Assembly: GCF_000218685.1 (NCBI RefSeq)
Contig: NW_006763296.1
Span: forward strand, 1,168,715-1,232,714
Length of the DNA stretch: 64,000 bases
Direction of reading: 5' to 3'
Source of the DNA: Serpula lacrymans var. lacrymans S7.9
Lineage: Eukaryota > Basidiomycota > Agaricomycetes > Boletales > Serpulaceae
This document shows, piece after piece, positions 43,206 through 58,089 of the stretch. Each line of letters begins with the position of its first letter. The first letter of the stretch is position 1. A program made the position numbers and the translations under genes. The notes beneath the pieces are model-generated. The model saw only the letters and a list, made by a program, of their open reading frames with translations, was not told the origin of the DNA and did not search any database.

Positions 43206-44330
43206 TTATGCACTGAGGCACTTCTCCCATATGAATCGCGACATCTCAGCTACCATAATAGGGGTGCATTCATGGCCCGCATTTTCCTGTAAGAAAACTT
43301 CCTTGCTGCCTTCCTTTCCAACCTCGAGCCTTGTTACAAAATCTGAGCTCGTGAACCACGGCACCAGTGTATCCTTCGCCCCGGAAAGCACAAGAACTTT
43401 CTTACCCAGGAAAGGATTGGACGCGTCTGAAACATAGAACGGCGTTGAAACTGGGTCGTATCGCTTCAGGAACGACTCGAACGACTCAGGGATATACGGT
43501 GGACCTATCGGAATGGACGACTTTTCGGCCCGTTGTGAGATAAGAGCTAGATAGTCGGGGCATCCTATAATCGGAACACCGTACTTCAATCTGGGCTCTA
43601 CCAGAATGGCGTCAGTTAAATGATCGTTGTATCAACGGATAGGGGAATGAAAAGTACCACGGCTTAATGCTATCCACGTAGCATGGCCTCCCAAGCTGAT
43701 GCCGCCAATGCCCCATTCTTCAATGGTCCGCTCAGCAGACGGATATATATACGACGGCAAGAAATCCAACATAAAAATAACGTCGCTAGCGGTACCCGCT
43801 ATTTAGGAGCGATCTCAGGTTCCGAAGGGTTGAACATGAGTGCGATGTCATACCTTGGATGCTGTACATATCGATGCTGAATGATGGAAAATGTTATCTG
43901 GTGCTGTAAACATCGCAGACCATCTATACGCTTACGCATGTCGATCATTGTTTTTCTCTGGGTCCTTAGTATCCCAGGCGAGATTTGACTTTTGTTCTAC
44001 CAATCTCGATCCATGGTTTCGTTGGTCCTGCGAGTAGCAAGCATAGCGGCTTTTCAACCACTTTGAGACGGCAAAAACAACAATTCCACTTACGAATGTA
44101 ATGACTATCAGATCCCGCCGTCTGGTTCCTGTCGGATGACCTTCATATGAAGATTTAAATAATGAGTCTACGATTGCCTCTAGATCTTTGGTCGATCCAA
44201 ATCGACCATGGAGAAGGAAGAAAGCTACGACTGGGACTGAAGAATCAATCACTTCAGCACGCGAATAAACATTCAAGCTCAACCCAGAGACAACAAAAGA
44301 CTGTTTGGAAGTAGACATGGGGAAAGACAA
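43206..44330 (-). CDS. alpha/beta hydrolase fold protein
   Basis: Serine hydrolase fold. An N-terminal beta strand and oxyanion region (VVAFFLLHGRFGSTKDLEAI) is followed by DQRNHGSRLVEQKSNLAWD, typical of the family's second conserved block. The nucleophile elbow GIGGISLGGHATW lies near 43685-43705, and the acid and His are in VLSGAKDTLVPW and ENAGHECTPIM. Catalytic Ser, Asp and His are all visible. At least three introns are inferred; the start is at 44330 or at the in-frame Met at 44318. No signal peptide seen, so cytosolic. Resembles uncharacterised fungal prolyl-oligopeptidase-like or esterase proteins; substrate unknown. Confidence 0.75.
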
Positions 44331-44711
44331 TTTATACAGAAATACGCTTCGCAGAGAGAACCAGTTATATAAGTTAGCATCTATGTGTGAGAAGTCTCAT
44401 GTGACGCATGTATAGATACCTATCACCGGAGCTACTCTGGGTAAAAGTAGTCCAGGGACATATAAAATGACAATGAGCTAATCAGAGCATCAGTGGATGC
44501 TAGATGCACCTGTAGCTGTTGGTACAATGCCAATGTACAGCCCCAAGCGCCAGAACCATGGACGAGACGGGGTGAATACATGGAGGAGCGACTTCTTACG
44601 AATACTAACTAGAGTTACTAGTATACAATTGCCACTGAGCTCTTCAATAATAGAATGTTCAAAAGAGGCCCGCTCGCTCGTGTGAAGCGAAACAGAGGTA
44701 TTTCAGTCTGC
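44331..44711. promoter_or_regulatory. upstream region of the hydrolase gene
   Basis: About 0.38 kb between the hydrolase start and the ARPC2 stop, both genes on the minus strand. No specific motif identified. Confidence 0.3.
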
Positions 44712-45891
44712 TCATCGGTTTGACATGGTTCTCCCACTATAAAACGGTCAGTATCACAGTAGGTGGCATGTCTGTTCCATTTTTACCTTGCGGTCTTTCT
44801 TTCAGTCGTCGCAACTTCTGTCTTGGCTCTGTTCAGCACCTTTTGGAACTCGGAAACGCGGTGGCGCATGCGTGAATGCATATAAGCTTTCGAGCATTTG
44901 ATGTGATAATGCAGGTAATCGCGGAAGAGCTGAATGTGGGAGATGGTGTTTGTCGCAGTGGTAGGGTTTGTAAAGTGACGAGGGAACAGAACGAAGGTAA
45001 CATAACCAATATCCTCAGTGTTCCGTAGTCCAGGTACTTCGCGAATTTCCAAGGGTGGATCACGGCTGTTATATAGTACCTGAGGAGCATTCTGAATACT
45101 AGGTTGCCGCCTCGCATCAACGAATTCCTAACACGATATAGCAAGGTTACAATAGAACAGCTAAAATTATATGAAACGCGTACCTGGAGGAAAACTTTGC
45201 CGAAAATGCGATCCGTTTCTTCTCTGAAGACAGTGGAAAATATGACAGTAACGCGGTCCTGCGAAGCCTGCACGTATATCGCTTCCTCATCACGGTAATG
45301 AATCTGCATGAGTTCACTTTGGCTGCTACCTGAAGCTTCTAACTCTTTCTGTTGTTTGAAGGCGAGCTCAAAAGGCGCAGCTAACGCATTGCGCTTGAAG
45401 AGCGAGACAGATCGGATAAATGTCTCGCGAGCTTCTGATATAAGATCAATAAAGAAAAGGTCACACAACATGTGGACAGTAAATACCTTCCTCAGCTGGA
45501 ACTTGATCAAGATCGATATCCAGGCTGACGTTGTATTCCGGTTCGGGACTGGGCTTGAGGAGAGAACCATATTCCCGTTGCAAGATGTTCATCGCACCAA
45601 ACTGAACAAGCTCATCCCAGCACCGAATGTTCATCGACAACTGGATCACAGTTTTACGATCGGGTGTGGAGATGTGAAATCTGACACCGTCAAAATCAAC
45701 GAATGCAACATCGAGTGACGATGGTCTGCTTGGATGCTGAGCACGAGAACGCAAGTGTATGAGCGACACTCACTTTGCTATTTTATCGGCAAGGGTTGTC
45801 TGGATAATCACATTGTGTGGCTGATGGACGGTGTCTGATATGTATATATAATGAATAAGTAGTGATACATGCTTACCTCTAAGAGAATCAT
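44712..45891 (-). CDS. ARC35: Arp2/3 complex 34 kDa subunit (ARPC2)
   Basis: Structural subunit of the Arp2/3 complex that nucleates branched actin and contacts the mother filament. The first coding exon is only 15 nt (MILLE, 45877-45891), then DTVHQPHNVIIQTTLADKIA. Landmarks: VAFVDFDGVRFHIS, YNVSLDIDLDQVPAEEG, LFKRNALAAPFELAF, IHYRDEEAIYVQASQDRVTV, FSTVFREETDRIFGKVFLQE, APQVLYNSRDPPLEIREV, IGYVTFVLFPRHF and FRDYLHYHIKCSKAYMHSRM. A final intron (GTAAAA...TTATAG) lets the frame continue to KTASGRTMSNR and TGA at 44712-44714. Without it the frame stops at 44783; the longer end matches the family. The divergent neighbour is eIF4B, 198 bp away. Confidence 0.92.
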
Positions 45892-46089
45892 AATAAATGC
45901 TGAAGATGTGGTTATCGTTTTCAGGTGGTTTGCTACCCAAGTTGCTACCAGTGATCTCGCAGTTGCCCGTGAGAAATGTGTCCATGCTGCCAAACAACCG
46001 ACAACTCCCGTAATTCTCAGTCTTGCCATCCCTGTTCAGCCTCCATCGAATACAGAGTAACCTCAATCATCGACAAAAAAAACAGCAAT

Positions 46090-48052
46090 ATGGGTGCGTA
46101 TAGCGTATTCCCTCTCAGTATAGTATTTAATCTTAGCTATCGCATTGCACAGCGCCGAAAAAGCAAAAAGGACCCAAGATGTCCCTGAACGAGTTCTTGG
46201 GCGATAGTGGTGGGCAAATTATCGCTCCCGCCAAAGTTTGCACCTTGAAAGTATTTCTTTTCCAGCCTTGGGCTCTTGGGCAGATGAAATGGACTCTCTT
46301 CCGAGCGCTCGTAGGTGTTTCTTCCCTCTCTTTGCTTTCGCGTCACACCTTATCAAAATTTTAATGCACAAAGCTGCTACCAAGACCGACGAGGAAAGAG
46401 CTCGTGGTGGAGATCGATTTGGTAGAAGGGACGACTTTATGAGTTCGCGGCGTGAGTACAACCACTCCATGTAAATTTCTCTCAGCATACTTCATCTTTG
46501 ATCATCGTTTTCACACAGCCGATCGACCGTCTGGCCCTCCTCGTGAAGATCTCCCTTTACCCACACAACCCCCCTATACTGCTTTCATAGGAAATCTCGC
46601 ATTTGACATGACGGAGTCAGAACTAGAGAGTTATTTTGCTCCTCAGCAAGTACGTGATCATCTCTGCCTTTAAATGAAAATAGCTGGACCGTACTGTTAG
46701 ACCATCTCGGTCAAGATCATCAAAGATAGAGAAGATAAACCCAAAGGCTTCGGGTACATCGAGTTTACTGAGCTTGAAGGTTTAAAAGATGCATTGGCAA
46801 AGAGCGGATCAGTGAGTGCAATATTCGGTCATGAAACGCCCTTCCTTAGTATCATCTGAAGAATTTATCCGGTCGCACCATACGTGTAAGCGTGGCGGAA
46901 CCGCGTATGTATTGCTTTGATTTATCTCTCTTGCATATATATATATATACTGACAAAATATATTAGCTAAAGAGCGTGCCGGGTTTGGTGGCGGTTTTGA
47001 GGACGATACAAAATTTGCCGGAAATTGGCGTCGTGAAGGCCCCATTGCAAGCCAGCAAGATTCACATGAGTCTTCACGTCGTCGCTTTGATGGCCCTTCC
47101 CCAGCTGAACGCGCCCCTTCTGGTGTTTCGGATGGCATCACCGATTGGAGAGCTAATCGTCCCCCTACGCGCCTTGCTGAGCCAGAACCCCCATCCTTCA
47201 AAAGAAGAGGCTCAGGCGTATCTACTCCGGAAGCTCACGCGGGTGTGGCAGACAAAGAAGAAGTGTGGACTATTGGAAGTAAATTCAAAGCTTCTGCCAC
47301 TGAGGAATCGGGAACCAGTAAATTTGGTAGCCTCAGAGGGCGGGGCGACTTAGGCCCAGCGAAAGATGCTGTCAGTGCTAGCGACGAGGGCGACTGGCGA
47401 AGCGCAAAGCCCAAGTCAAGCATTCATAATGGTAGCTCACGTGAGTGATGAATATGATTATAGTGATCCAAGCGTCTTAGCACGTATCCAGCCACAAATT
47501 CTACTCCGCCGACCCCTCAATTGAGTCGTCGGAAGCTCGAACTGCTTCCCAGGTCTTCCAGCACCTCGGCAAGCCCTAGTCCGCTGTCATCGCCTCGAAT
47601 CACTGCGAGCCCGGCTGGCATATCAAGGTCCAATCCATTTGGTGCAGCTAAGTATGCGCCCTGTTCTTGATCTTGTTGATGTCCTCATATATGCGTTAAG
47701 ACCTGTGGATGTGTCATCCAAAGAGAAAGAAGTAACTGACCGTATTGAAAAGGAACGCGATACTGTAAAAGACCGGTTGCCCCACCCCATGTCGCGCACA
47801 AATTCACGCCAAGCAACTGAGCGATTTTCGGGAACACGTGCTAGGACACCGCCAGTGCCACATGCTATCGTTACACCCCCTATTCCAGGATCACCCAAGC
47901 CTTTGAATTCAGCTGCCGCCACCGTTAGGCCGTCAATAAGTTTCGCAAATGCCGCCAGCGCAAAAAAAGACGACACATCTATCAAAGCTGTTGGTGAAGA
48001 TATGAAAAAAAGTGGAGATCATGCAGAGGATATAGCAGATCAAAAGGCCTAA
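46090..48052 (+). CDS. TIF3: eIF4B-like RRM translation initiation factor
   Basis: Fungal eIF4B homologue that stimulates eIF4A helicase and mRNA recruitment in the cytoplasm. The first exon is ATGG (46090-46093); after a 58-nt intron the protein reads APKKQKGPKMSLNEFLGDS and then LGSWADEMDSLPSA, the fungal eIF4B N-terminal signature. The single RRM has YTAFIGNLAFDMTESELESY and KPKGFGYIEF (RNP1). A Gly/Arg/Ser-rich region follows with FAGNWRREGP and SDGITDWRANRPP repeats, then VWTIGSKFKASATEE and a Ser/Pro-rich tail. About ten short introns. It converges on the cyclophilin gene, 154 bp apart. Confidence 0.88.
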
Positions 48053-48206
48053 ACCGTCATATGAGAGAAGCATTCGTTTTTGTGGAATTCGCTTGTTCTC
48101 CTTGTATGAACTTGGGAAGGTTTACTCACTTGCACCTGCTTATCGTAATCTATGCAGTGTTTTGTATTCTAATTCCATTGATTATTTACAAAAGGGGGGT
48201 ACTGCA

Positions 48207-48936
48207 TCAGCGTCCTGAACGGAAGTCTGGGTCTATGAATTTCATGCGTCCCCGACCTATAGAAAGTGAGTGATATGGTGCACAAACAAAGTTGCACTGA
48301 CCTTTGAAGCGTATGCCGCCTTCATCCTGAGACATGTAGGTATGGTTTTTCTTGATACGTTCTAATTCTCTAATCCTGGTGGCCTCCAGTCGCTGGCGTT
48401 CTTCTCGTTCAAGTCTGGCATCGTATTCTTCTTCTGTTTCTACTGCGGGATTTGTATCAATTTGGCTGCCTTGTCCGTCGGGGCGATCTTGAGGTGTAGA
48501 ACGATGATTTTTATATTTCGACTTCTTTTGCTGCCTCCACGACTCCTCTGTATCTGTATCACGTGCTTCCCGTCTCTTGCGAGATGTCTTCTTTACATCA
48601 ATTGATGGAGATTGAATATCAGATAGTCCTTTCGACGATTGCTCTATGAAGTACTTGTCAGCATGGCGCGAATGTGATAGAACCCAATGCTACAACTTTG
48701 GTATCCGCCGAGGGTGTTTTTACTTCTAAGCTCAAGTTCACCGCAATTAGCAATTGTGATAAGCGTTTTTGGGCGATCCTTCTCGTCCACTGGGACTTGC
48801 GCCAGCCGTTTAATAACATCCTCGTACCCTTGGATAACTTTGCCAAAAACAACATGTTTGCCTGAGGTAATTGCTTCAGTGGTGTAATTTTATGAAAGGA
48901 TACCAACCAACCGCTTAGATGTGGGCAATCACGCAA

Positions 48937-48972
<36 letters not shown>

Positions 48973-49534
48973 TTTATTTGCCATGCATAAAAGACTTTAG
49001 ACGCGGATTTCTGATGAGAAGGAAGTTCCAAGTCGAAGATAGGTAGATGAACTTACCCCTCAGAGTTTAGAGGACGTGATAAATCTTCGTCGGCGAACAC
49101 ATTTCCGTAGATAGATTCGCCGCCAGTACCATTTCGTCTGGTAAAATCTGAAAGATCGTCAACTACAATGGATACTTTGAATACACAAAAGCACATACCA
49201 CCGCCCTGAATCATGAAATCCCGGATGGACCTGTGGATGATGCTATTTTTGTAATAAAGGGGATGTTCAGAGACTGAAGAGAGACCCTTTTCGCCGGTGC
49301 AAAGAGCACGAAAACTTGGTGAATGCAAGGCGCATCGTCAGTGACAGGAACGAAGCAGAGTTAGACGATACACACTTCTCGGTTGTTTTCGGTGCGCTGT
49401 CACTGTACAACTCAAAGATGACTCTGAACGACTGATCAGCGATAAGCGTGGACATTCTAAGTGTGATGTATACGACACCTTCCAAGTGGTGTGCCATCCA
49501 CGGTGATATCAAAGAAAACACGAGGGCGGACCAT
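48207..49534 (-). CDS. cyclophilin-type peptidyl-prolyl isomerase with charged C-terminal tail
   Basis: N-terminal cyclophilin domain: [19 protein letters not shown] joined across an intron to [16 protein letters not shown]. It continues with [67 protein letters not shown] and [10 protein letters not shown]. The active-site Arg in the FTRRNG segment is unusual in sequence (family usually FTxxNGTGG) but the Q-F-F-I-T core is intact. The tail has Lys/Arg and Glu-rich stretches ([20 protein letters not shown], coiled coil [20 protein letters not shown]) and ends FRSGR after a final intron. This architecture resembles nuclear, spliceosome-linked cyclophilins. Start at 49534; the first intron ends after TTCAG. 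Confidence 0.88.
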
Positions 49535-50008
49535 AGCTTATTGTGTAGTTCAAGTTGCAGAATTCAGACTGCGTTCAAACGTTCAATTGCAACGTTCGAC
49601 ACTTTTGGACTGTTGCTTCAAGCTTATGTAACCAGCAATGATATCAGTATATCAATACTACTGTATTACTATCATATATTCATATATTTGAAAGTAGCAC
49701 CTGCAGGTACAATTCAGTTATGAATGCTTCGTTGTGCGAGCTCGCACCCGCAACTCAAACTTTCAAGTACAACGCGAGAGTGAGTTGGAAACTGTGAATT
49801 GATGCCACTGGCAAAGGTGCCGCGGACAGCATCATGCCAGTGTCATCCATATACGCTGACCTGTCCAAGGCCACTGCATCTCCTGCTGATTTCCCTGAGA
49901 ATTCTATTTCGGATCCATCACCTTGTCAATGCCACTTCCCACACAGCGACGCTAGGAAGCTATACATCAGGTGTCGTCGACAGTTCGGTATCTCTATTCT
50001 CTGTAGGA
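49535..50008. promoter_or_regulatory. shared divergent region of cyclophilin and GTPase genes
   Basis: About 0.47 kb between two start codons; probably both promoters and 5' UTRs. No motif assigned. Confidence 0.35.
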
Positions 50009-50979
50009 ATGCGTGAATTCAATGTCGTCGTCCTTGGAGGTGCGTTCATCCATTTGCTCCAGACAACGTCATTCTAAGATGTGTCACAGCTGGCGGGGTC
50101 GGAAAGTCTGCATTAACCGTTCGGTTTGTCCAGGACATTTTTTTGGAGACTTATGATCCTACCATTGAAGGTCGGTCCTGTTTGCATGTTCGTCTTATCG
50201 CGTTCACCTACCGTTTACTCTTAGAGGAATATCGTCGTGTCATAGAGGTAGATAGTGTACCTACATCGGTGCGTGTCGCTTTGCCGTACAAGGAGCGCTA
50301 GCGGCAAGACTGCCCACTCACATACCTCCTTCTCGCATGCCTCCCTCTCCACCCTCCATACATCCATGCCTCTCTCATCGTTTGTTTCTAGCTCGAGGTA
50401 CTCGATACCGCGGGTGCAGAGCAATTTACTGGATTAAACGAAGTCTATATCAAGGTGATTTGTCAAATTATCTGTTTCCATTGTTGCTAAGTTGACCCAA
50501 AGTTTAGTCTGGTCGCGGGTTTGTCCTCGTCTTCAGGTGAATTATATTATGATACATATATTTGAAGACTCTGAACATATGCCATATTGGAGTTTGACTC
50601 AAGAAGCCAGTCTGAGGGAGGTGGACAACCTGCGTCAGCAAATATATCAAATCAAGGGTGGTGACACTGTGAGTAGCTTGTGATTCAGACTTGGTCCTGC
50701 TACTAATTAAAATCATCTCGGGATTCATACGGCCAGTCTATACCTATTGTCATCGTCGGTACTAAGCTCGATCTCGTGAGCGAGCGAGAAGTACCCCGAA
50801 GCACAATTCAGTCCCTAGTCACGAAATGGGGACTGCCATTTTATGAAACTTCTGCTAAGCGGAACATGCACGTCCTAGATGTTTTTGAAGACCTTGTTAG
50901 ACAGATGGTCATACGCTACCCTCCCGACTCGATAAAGAAGAAGAAGAGGCCTCTGCTGAAAACATGTATCATCATGTAG
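50009..50979 (+). CDS. Ras-family small GTPase, Rap/Rsr1 type
   Basis: Membrane-anchored GTP switch, related to Rap1 and to yeast Rsr1/Bud1 polarity GTPases. [20 protein letters not shown] (P-loop, split by an intron) is followed by [20 protein letters not shown] (switch I), [19 protein letters not shown] (switch II), IVGTKLDLV (NKxD variant TKLD) and YETSAK (G5). The tail is [14 protein letters not shown]: a polybasic stretch and CAAX box CIIM for prenylation. The residue equivalent to Ras Gln61 is Ala; Rap proteins have Thr there, so low intrinsic hydrolysis and reliance on a RapGAP-type partner is likely. Six or so introns. Confidence 0.87.
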
Positions 50980-51711
50980 ATTATTTAAATTTCGATAGGT
51001 ATGCTTCATTCATTTCTCCACCATAATGGAGAATTGATGTAACGCTGACGATCTACTCAGCCAACCACATTAGACAGAAGCAGTACCCAGAGGTTTTGCG
51101 TATACCCGGTCCCAGGCCAAGATCTATATCCAGACAGTTGGGGCTTATTTCTTGAATAAATACACGTCGTGGATCCATATCATCATGCTTACTGGCCTTG
51201 CATAAATATGTTGTCAGGCAAAGCGCAAAGTGTGTAGCTGACGGTGTCAATAAATGGGGTGATAGAAAATCTGCCCCAATAACTTGCGAAAATATGTGTT
51301 GTTTCTGATATTTTGTCATCGTCTGCAGGAATATTCATGAATGGGACTCTGGCAATGGTAGACATTAAAACTGATTTTCCTCAATGCTTAGCGCTCAGCA
51401 GCGACAGAATCCTTGTCATCGCATGAAATACTGGTTTAAATTGTGTGGATTTGTTGTGGACTTCAAGGTAGCCCTCTGATCTTTATGTCTGGATTCCGAT
51501 ATGTTTCTGAAGGAAATTGTTACACTTCACTCGCACTGACATCCAAAGAATGTAAAAGTTTCAAAAGTAAACGTGCCGGACGCGTGCCGGTAGTATGTGG
51601 TGTTGTTTGCGATACCCTTTTTTTCCCTCGCCGCCTGTGCTCTGGCTCTCTACTTCGCACTACGTTGTCTCTTTGTTTCGACCCACACATACCTGTACCA
51701 TATTTCACAAG
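50980..51711. promoter_or_regulatory. region upstream of DBP2
   Basis: 0.73 kb without a recognised gene. Pyrimidine-rich tracts at 51605-51680 just before the DBP2 start are typical of fungal core promoters and 5' UTRs. Confidence 0.4.
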
Positions 51712-54218
<2,507 letters not shown>

Positions 54219-54539
54219 CTGGTTCACACCCTCTTTAAGCCACTTTCCGTTTATTATAGAAATAGACTTCGAATATAATGTGTCATGCTGGTGCATTCCA
54301 TCTTTGCAGCGTGTTCGGAAATTTTTTTCTGAATTCCTTTCCCTAGCCTTCACATCAGGAAACCGGGGGGGGGGGACCTGGGATCATCAGGCGGAGTTAA
54401 AAGGCTGACATCAAAGTGACCAATAGCAGATTAACAACAGTTGGCACAGCACATCAGAAATGCATCCCAAATGTAACCACAGCCCACTATCTCACCTTGA
54501 CATCACGGTATCTATAACTTGTAAGGTTGCCATAAGTAC
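54219..54539. other. DBP2 3' flank
   Basis: No gene recognised. An 11-G run at 54365-54375. Confidence 0.4.
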
Positions 54540-54953
54540 GTTACATTTTTCGGAAAAGCTTGTCTGCGCCGTTTTGTTTTCGTCGCGCCCTAGAACTATT
54601 ATATAATCAGCTCAATTACCACAAAAGGACAGGTGACGGAATCCCGGATTCCATCGATCACAATATTTATACTTACATGCTATCAGCAAAGAAACCAAGC
54701 TCAGTTTGGCTCAGTCTGCCCTCCTCCCAACCTTCTTTGTGGTCGACCACATATCCATATCCTCAATGTCATTGTGTCAGACCTGTAACACAGGTGTTTT
54801 CCAGGCCGCAGAGCACAGGTTATTGTTATCTCCTTCATGGAATCTGGGATTCCTATTGCCATCCTTTTTTTGGTAATTGAGCTGATTATATAATATTTCT
54901 AGGGCGCAATGAAAAAAAATGGCGCAGACAAGCTTTTCCGAAAACGCTGTAAC
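54540..54953. mobile_element. MITE-like element with about 80-bp terminal inverted repeats
   Basis: The left end GTTACATTTTTCGGAAAAGC is matched in reverse complement by the right end GTTACAGCGTTTTCGGAAAA. Complementarity continues through CTTGTCTGCGCC, GCGCCCTAGAA and TTATATAATCAGCTCAATTA. Total about 414 bp, no coding capacity. The target duplication is not clear, so the superfamily is not assigned. Confidence 0.85.
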
Positions 54954-55388
54954 TTACACATCCGCGAAGAATCCAACGCCAGCCACCAGGCAGACTTTTA
55001 CATGGAACCATCTATTGATATGAATGAATATCAGACTGTACCAGTACAGCAAGCTACCAAGCTCACAAGTGGTGGTTGTCACCTACTGCCAGTATTTTTG
55101 TGAATAAACTAAACCATGAATACCTCTTGAGTTAATCACTAAGTGATACTGCCAGTAAAGTGGAACTCCTGGGATAATGTGGCTTAGCAACTGAAAGTCT
55201 CACCTCAGTCTCTTTACATTGTCCTACAACATCATGCCATCACTTAGTCATTATGTAAGGACTTGCACCCACTGTCATTGATAGTGACAACACCTGTTTG
55301 CCTCTCTCTAGTTGGTTTATATCAGACTTTTTTTTACCTCAGTTCTTTCAGGTATGGTTTGCAATCTATATTAACAAGCATTCATCTT
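54954..55388. other. intergenic, no gene recognised
   Basis: Only short frames; borders a Copia RT fragment on the right. Confidence 0.4.
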
Positions 55389-55808
55389 CTTACAGTACCA
55401 CTATGCCGTCACTGGATGTCTTGGGAGACATGTCCTTGGTGAGGCGCAAACCAGGATCCATGGGAGTGGACACAGGCTTGCAGTCCTTCATGCCAAAGCG
55501 CTCCGGAATGTCCAGGGTATACTGATATTGGGACAGAGATATAGTGCGATTGCTGAGGTCTCTGGAGATGGAAATGCCGGGTGGGTAGGAAGTAGGGCCA
55601 AGATCACAAAGCTTGAAGTGCTGGGAGAGATCCTTGATAGCTTGGTCAAGTGCAGAAGTGGAAGTGGATGCCAGTGTCATGTCATCAACAAAGACAGGCA
55701 GGATAATACGCACATCAGCTCTATTAAACACATAGATGGCAGAGTCTGAATAAGTACACTTGAATCCAAGTTTTTCAAGCACAGTGTGTATCTTCTGGTT
55801 CCACATTC
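55389..55808 (-). pseudogene. Copia reverse transcriptase fragment
   Basis: Minus-strand frame with MWNQKIHTVLEKLGFKCTYS, DSAIYVFNRADVRIILPV, FVDDMTLASTSTSALDQAIK, SISRDLSNRTISLSQYQY and GMKDCKPVSTPMDPGLRL. This is the C-terminal part of a Copia RT with FVDD at the active site, of a different family from the 14984 element. It is cut on its N-terminal side by the Gypsy 5' LTR at 55809; the missing part is not found beyond that element. Confidence 0.88.
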
Positions 55809-56224
55809 TGTTACGATAACACAATTTTCGGACCTTTCCTTCATTTTCATTCTCTGCTTTAACCTTGTATACTTTAGCTTTCACACATGGTGCCACGCGG
55901 CACTTTCCCTTTTGTTCAAACTCCTGTTTCTCACGCCGCATTGCCTTCTTCTTATTTTGAATACAACTCTCTCACACAGTGGAGCTGGTCATGCGGGCTA
56001 GGCCCCATGACATCATCAGCCACTGACTTTATCAACTGTACAGTACATAAGTACAAACACTTTGTATTAGTATATATACCCCAATAGATTCAGGAGACTC
56101 CTTAGCGAGTCCTCCTGTTGTTAACCAACAAACTCTCTGCAGCCTAAGGGGTAACCACTCCCCATCCACTACCTCTATAGTGTGTTCCTGTGTGTGCCAG
56201 AGTAACTAACTCTTGGTTGTTACA
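55809..56224 (+). repeat. 5' LTR of decayed Gypsy
   Basis: TGTTACGATAACACAATTTT to CTCTTGGTTGTTACA. It differs from the 3' LTR at scattered positions, mostly transitions (CGAT/CAAT, CTGC/CTAC, CACGCC/TGCGCC). Confidence 0.92.
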
Positions 56225-56740
56225 TTAGGACTCGCTCTTCTACTCTCTTGCACATTGTGCAAAAGTCCCACTGGGCACCCGGACTCCAGGGTGAAGGAGA
56301 TTTGGTTATTGGTTGGGAATAGCCTGCATAGCAGATAGGTGCGCTCCTAGCGACGGCCTTGTAGTGCTTTGGGAGAAGAACCAATACCTTCAATACGCGG
56401 CCCCCAGCGTTAAGGGGAGTACTTAGCTCAGCAGTCGGTGTGGAACCACTGTTGATTAGAATTTACATACAAAACTTCTTCTTCGAATACCTCTGACCGG
56501 GCCGGGCACTTGCCTCCGCCAGTCTGGAGAAGGGTTGACAGCTTAACAAGCGGACCACCCCCTGACAACTGTTTGGACCAGGGTTTCATACAAATACTTT
56601 ATATATACAATTTCAAATACTATAGTGTGGGTAGTCGGAGATTGAGATCCGATACTCAGCTGGGAAGAGGTTGATCCGCAGATAGCAAGTGGGGACCCCC
56701 AGTTACCTTTTTTTTATGTTACCAAAGAGAACAAGTCGAC
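56225..56740 (+). other. Gypsy 5' leader
   Basis: Non-coding sequence between the 5' LTR and gag; the primer-binding site should be at its left end but I cannot match a tRNA by eye. Confidence 0.5.
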
Positions 56741-57787
56741 ATGTTGTCGCAACCGGATATCAACAGTCTGCTGCACAACATGCCTGCGCAGATTCAGGCG
56801 TTAACTACGCAACTCGCCGAGCTACAGGCAAACCCCCCTGCAACAACCCCCTCAGTAGAGAAAAAGTTCAATAAGAAAGTCGAAGTCGTTGCTGACCCTG
56901 GCGCCTTTGAAGGAGACAGCGCAATTTGCCGAATGGTGTATCAAACTCCAGATTTGGGTTAAGGCAAACTGGGACGCATTTGCCGATGACTTTGAGGTAG
57001 CCACTGCGGTGCTATCTTGACTAAAAGGACCTGTGGTGGGTCGATACACCCAAGTAAGACTTCAGGAGTGCTACAACGTGGGAGTGTGGCCCACCTGGGA
57101 CGATCTCAAAGTAGAGATCAAAAAATATCTCAAGCCGCAAGCTGAGCGCAACTGGGCGTGTCAGCAAATCCGTTCCTTCAAACAAGGCAACATGAGGACG
57201 GATGATTTTGTAACCCGGTTCCTGGCCCTCTCCATCCAAGGGGATCTTGGTAATGAACACGCAGTAGAATTGCTGGAACGCAATGTGAACCCTTGCATTG
57301 CAGAACAGATCTATCTGCAGGATATGAGAAATGAGAATCTCTCTCAAGCAGCAGAGGAGGTTCGGAAAATAGGTAGGGCCATAGAGCTCTACAAAATGCA
57401 CCAAGGTGGCGAGACCACCAAAAACAACCAATCCCAGAGGCGCCCTGGGTCATCAAACAATCATAATCACTCTCATGGGTTCAAGTTGTTCGGGCTGCAG
57501 CCAGGACAGGGTGCTCCTATGGATATCAGCGCGGTCCAAGGCGGACAGATGCGCAGATTCAAGGGCAACTGTGGCCAAGAGGGACACATGTCCCGAGATT
57601 GCAGAAACGGGGTGCAGGCCGCCCAACAAAAAAATAACCAAGGGCGCCAGGCGCACCAATTAGAATCCGAAAAACCGGACGATCGGCTCCAGACTCTGGC
57701 CAGTCGTTCATACGACGAAATCTGGGCCTTCTTCTACGATCAGCAGGCTGCTGAAATGAAGGCTCAGGGAAAAGAGTTTGGAGCTTA
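56741..57787 (+). pseudogene. Gypsy gag, inactivated
   Basis: Starts MLSQPDINSLLHNMPAQIQA. The frame shifts near 56918, after which AQFAEWCIKLQIWVKANWDA is read. An in-frame TGA lies at 57018-57020, then VGRYTQVRLQECYNVGVWPT and the nucleocapsid region. The zinc knuckle reads NCGQEGHMSRDC and has lost its first Cys. Ends EFGA at 57787. Confidence 0.85.
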
Positions 57788-58089
57788 GGTCACTTGGGTG
57801 CCTTCGCTCCTATGAACAATGAAGTAAACCACAACAAAGTGGCCCCTGCTCTGGGGTGTTGCATGAGCAATAAAGGAAAGACAGAGATGGCTCCCCAATT
57901 TGTAAATAAATTTCTAAATTTGTTATCTGAAACCTGTACCTGTATGAAGCATTGTGACTGTGATATTTATGATACTACCGCTGCACCAGCGTCTCCCTTG
58001 GAGCGTGGCCCCAGCAAGAGAAACAATAGGGTGCTTGATTCTGGTAAAATAAAATAGAAAAATATATAGCTTTCGAAACCTCTTCTTCT

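Noticed and set aside
45308..45718. 136-codon plus-strand frame opposite ARPC2
   Set aside because: It is the antisense shadow of well-supported ARPC2 exons.
54365..54375. 11-G run as a regulatory G-quadruplex
   Set aside because: A single homopolymer without further G-tracts; more likely slippage or a sequence artefact.
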